Below, one piece after another: positions 34,698-37,346 of a stretch of 37,346 nucleotides of DNA (position 1 is the stretch's first letter; each line of letters begins with the position of its first letter). The position numbers and the translations under genes are program-made. Where the stretch lies: the NCBI GenBank assembly GCA_016719485.1, contig JADJZB010000015.1, forward strand, positions 1 to 37,346, given 5' to 3'. The DNA is from Holophagales bacterium. Its GTDB lineage: Bacteria > Acidobacteriota > Thermoanaerobaculia > UBA5066. Below the pieces are notes generated by a model. It worked only from the letters and a program-made list of their open reading frames with translations, made no database searches and was not told the origin of the DNA.

Positions 34698-37305
34698 TCA
34701 GCGGCTCGCGCCGAGGAAGACGGCCCCGTCGCCCGAGCCCTGGCCCGGCTCCGCGCCGTCGTTGACCGTGGCGTAGGAGACGACGGGCGCGGCCGGGGAG
34801 CCGCTCCCCACGTGTATCCAGCCCTCCGTGAGCCCCGGCGCGAGGCTCGAGAAGACCGAGCTCAGCTGCGTCCACTCCGACGTTCGGAGGTCGAGGTCCT
34901 TCTTCGCCGCAACCCGCCCTTCGGCGTCGAAGAGCCGGAGTCGGACCTCGGCGCGGATCCCCGGGTCGTTCTCGGGGACGACGATCGTGAGGTTCGTGCG
35001 CGAGACGCCGTCCTGGACTGCCGGGGCGAAGAGGCGCGCCGTGCGGATCCAGCCGTTCGACGTCGAGGCCACGGTGGCGACTCCGTCGCGCCCCCCCGGA
35101 CCGCGGGTCCTCGTGCGGGCGAAGGCCACGACGCCCGCGAGCGTGCTCCCCGAGACGAGCGGCCGCCGCACCTCGCGCCCTCCCGGCCCCCCTTCGGCAG
35201 GGGCGCCGACATGCTCCAGGACGTTCGGGATTCGCACTGAGCCCCGTGCGGGGACGTCGACGATCGCACGTCTTTCCTCCCCCGCCCACCCCGCCCCGGA
35301 AGAACCGCAGCTCGACGGCGCGCGGCTCGGCGGCCGCGTTGAAGAGGAGAAGCTCGGTCTCGTAGCGGTCGGTCGAGAGCGCGACCGGAACGAGGAGTGC
35401 GGGGCGGTACGGGTCCGAGACCCACTCGTCGGGCAGCGTGCGCAGGGAACGAGCCGTCCGACGACACGGCGTCGTTCAAGACGGCGTATCCGTCGTAGCG
35501 CCCGGCCGCGGAGACGCGCTCGAGCCTCGCGAAGCCGGTCCGGGCCGCGAGGCCCGCGGCGCGAAGCACCCGGTTCCACTGGCGGAAGCCGCCGGGAGGA
35601 AGGGTCGCGTCGTCGAGCGTGGCCTCTCCCGGCGCCTTGGGATCCGTCGAGACGACGGTGACGCGCACGGTGACGTCGCCTTCGGCGGGCGACCCAGGGT
35701 TCAGGACCGCCAGGTTCGAGCGGTCGCCGTCGTCCTCGACGAGCCACGGGACCCACGAGACGCCCGCGGGCGAGGCGGCCGGCTCGTACGCCTCGATGCC
35801 GAGCGTGCCGCGGCCCGTGAGGCCCGGCGTCGTCGAGAGGACTCTCGCCGCCGCGAGGAGTTGGCTCGCCGGGATGCCGCGAACGTCCAGGCGGAGCGGC
35901 CCGGCCGCGCTCGCGAGCGCTAGGAGCTTTCCGCCCTCCCCCGCCGTCGAGAGGGTCACGACCTTCGAGGGCCCAAGAACGATCGTCCGCAGGGGCTCTC
36001 CGTCCCACGAGGCGCCGTCCCGGATCTCGACGCGCGCCTCGCCGGCCCCGGTGTTGAGGAGCGTGAGCTCGGTGTCGAACCGGGCGCCCGTCGCGCCGAC
36101 GGTCCGGACGGCCACGGGAAGGACGAGCTGCGATGACTCGTCGACACAGACGCTCCGGTGGAAGACGAGGCGGTCCTCGGTCCCCTCGCGAAGGACGAGG
36201 AAGACGCCGGCCCTCCCCGAGCCCTCGAGGTCCGCGAGGACGAACGCTCCGATGAGCGGTAGGTCTTCCCCTGCGCGCACGAGGTCTCCCGCTGGCGTCG
36301 CCAGGACAACCCGAAGGCGCCCGCTCGGCTCCGGCGAGTAGGCGTCCGTGAAACGGAGCGCGAGGTCCAACCAGCCGTCGCCGTTGACGTCGCCCGGCTG
36401 AATAACGTTGAGGCCAGTGCCCGTCTCGAGGAAGGACGTGGGACGGAAGCCCTCGACGGAGCCCGAGATCACGCTGACGAGCCCGCCGCCCACTCGGAAC
36501 CTCGCGCCACGGACGATCTCCGGGTGCCCGTCCCGGTCGAGGTCGACGGCAGAGAGGCCGACGATGCTCCCTCCGTGGCCGAACGTCTCCCCGTCGACCA
36601 GGCCGCCGCTCCCGTCTCCCCTGAAGAGCCTGAGGAACCCCGAGGGGGAGAAGCCGAACGAGAGGCCGACGAGGACGTCCGCGTGGCCGTCCCCGTCGAA
36701 GTCCGCGACGACCGGCAGGCCGCCGTCGTCCGCGTCGACGCCCGATTCCCAGACGATCTCCCTCGCCGGGCCGAACCCGCCGTGACCGTCGCCCGCGGCG
36801 ACGTAGAGTCGGGCCCGCCGCGGGTCTCCCGGATCCCGAGTTCCCGTCCAGACGAGGTCGGCCCGGCTGTCCCCGTCGAGGTCCCCCAGCGCGCCGGGCC
36901 GGCACCGGCCCTCCGGCGGCTCGGCCATGAACGTGCCGCTGCCGTCGTTCCGGGAGGACCTGCCGCCCCGAAGAGGTCCTCGCGAGGAGGTCGACGTCGG
37001 AGTCGCCGTCCAGGTCCGCGACGATCGCGATGCTCCCCCGGCCTCCAGCGGGATTCCGCTCTGGGCAAACGAGCCGTCCGGCCGGCTCTTCCAAAGGCGC
37101 CAGGTGTCGGGGCCGGTACCCGGGAATCTGAGGATCAGGTCGTCACGCCGTCGCCGTCGCCGTCGGCGGGATAATCCCCTGCGGCGCGACGCCGCCGGGG
37201 AAACTCCACGACCCCGCACGCTCAAAGCGCACGGCTCCGCACCCGGCTCCGGAGATCCGCCGCGGCGGCGAACGGGAGCAGGAGAACGAGCGCGAGAACG
37301 TTCAT
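34698..37305 (-). CDS. secreted FG-GAP/VCBS repeat protein (multiply frameshifted)
   Basis: About 868 residues from an ATG at 37305 with a signal peptide (MNVLALVLLLPFAAAA). The N-terminal half has at least five FG-GAP calcium loops: VADLDGDSDVDLL, GDLDGDSRADLVW, ADFDGDGHADVLVG, VDLDRDGHPEIV and GDVNGDGWLDLAL, the pattern of a beta-propeller. The C-terminal half is beta-rich with repeated LLNTGAGEARVEIRDG, NLAVLNPGSPAEGDVTVRV and LTIVVPENDPGIRAEVRLR motifs, suggesting several Ig-like modules. Reading through needs frame changes near 37255, 37142, 37045, 36970, 35440 and 35290. The role is probably extracellular adhesion or surface structure. The gene is convergent with the desaturase, 66 bases apart. 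Confidence 0.78.
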
Positions 37306-37346
37306 GCTCGGAAGTGGCCGGTGAAGCGAATCTCCCACGAGGCAAG

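Overview
The window is a G+C-rich bacterial chromosome segment with tightly packed genes, many of them overlapping by a few bases. The bidirectional strand use, Gram-negative-style secreted proteins, eukaryote-like Ser/Thr kinase, three-subunit succinate dehydrogenase with a five-helix di-heme anchor, and TMTC-like membrane glycosyltransferase would fit an Acidobacteriota- or deltaproteobacteria-like environmental heterotroph. That placement is inference from gene content; there is no rRNA or other phylogenetic marker here.

Layout, left to right. 1-2648: a pair of M16 zinc-peptidase-family genes, the first cut by the window edge and riddled with frameshifts, the second lacking the zinc motif. 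2669-3476 (-): a small membrane protein. 3518-5199: a secreted tandem rhodanese overlapping a TauE/SafE sulfur-anion exporter. 5168-8785 (-): a Ser/Thr kinase with an FG-GAP-like and helical C-terminal region, then a SAM methyltransferase. 8895-13228 (-): a compact mdh-sdhC-sdhA-sdhB operon (malate dehydrogenase plus complex II). 13361-14131: a four-helix-bundle protein and a Pro/Ala/Thr-rich membrane-anchored protein. 14132-14856: a gene-free stretch filled by nested inverted repeats. 14857-17091 (-): a HerA/DUF853-type ATPase. 17160-19790: a hotdog thioesterase, a GT-C-like membrane protein and ArfB.

19869-30133 is a complete potassium-uptake locus. The membrane/histidine-kinase half of KdpD and KdpE are read rightward. 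A KimA-like APC permease follows in the opposite direction. A T-rich intergenic region with 11-bp-spaced repeats comes next, then two tiny membrane-peptide genes, kdpF, kdpA, kdpB, kdpC and a separate gene for the N-terminal (KdpD plus USP) half of KdpD. So KdpD is split into two genes at opposite ends of the locus, two different K+ uptake systems share one intergenic region, and that region carries candidate KdpE sites.

30161-37346: SUI1/YciH, an HI0933-type flavoprotein, two tandem PlsC-type acyltransferases, a fatty-acid desaturase with a coiled-coil tail (a membrane-lipid cluster), and a secreted FG-GAP/VCBS repeat protein.

Many genes are interrupted by single-base-scale frameshifts while protein similarity continues in the next frame. 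They are densest at the two ends of the window (M16 at the left, FG-GAP protein at the right), but housekeeping genes such as kdpB, kdpC and plsC are also hit. This looks much more like uncorrected assembly error than gene decay, and the coordinates of those genes span the frameshifts. No tRNA, rRNA, CRISPR array, transposase or integrase was seen.
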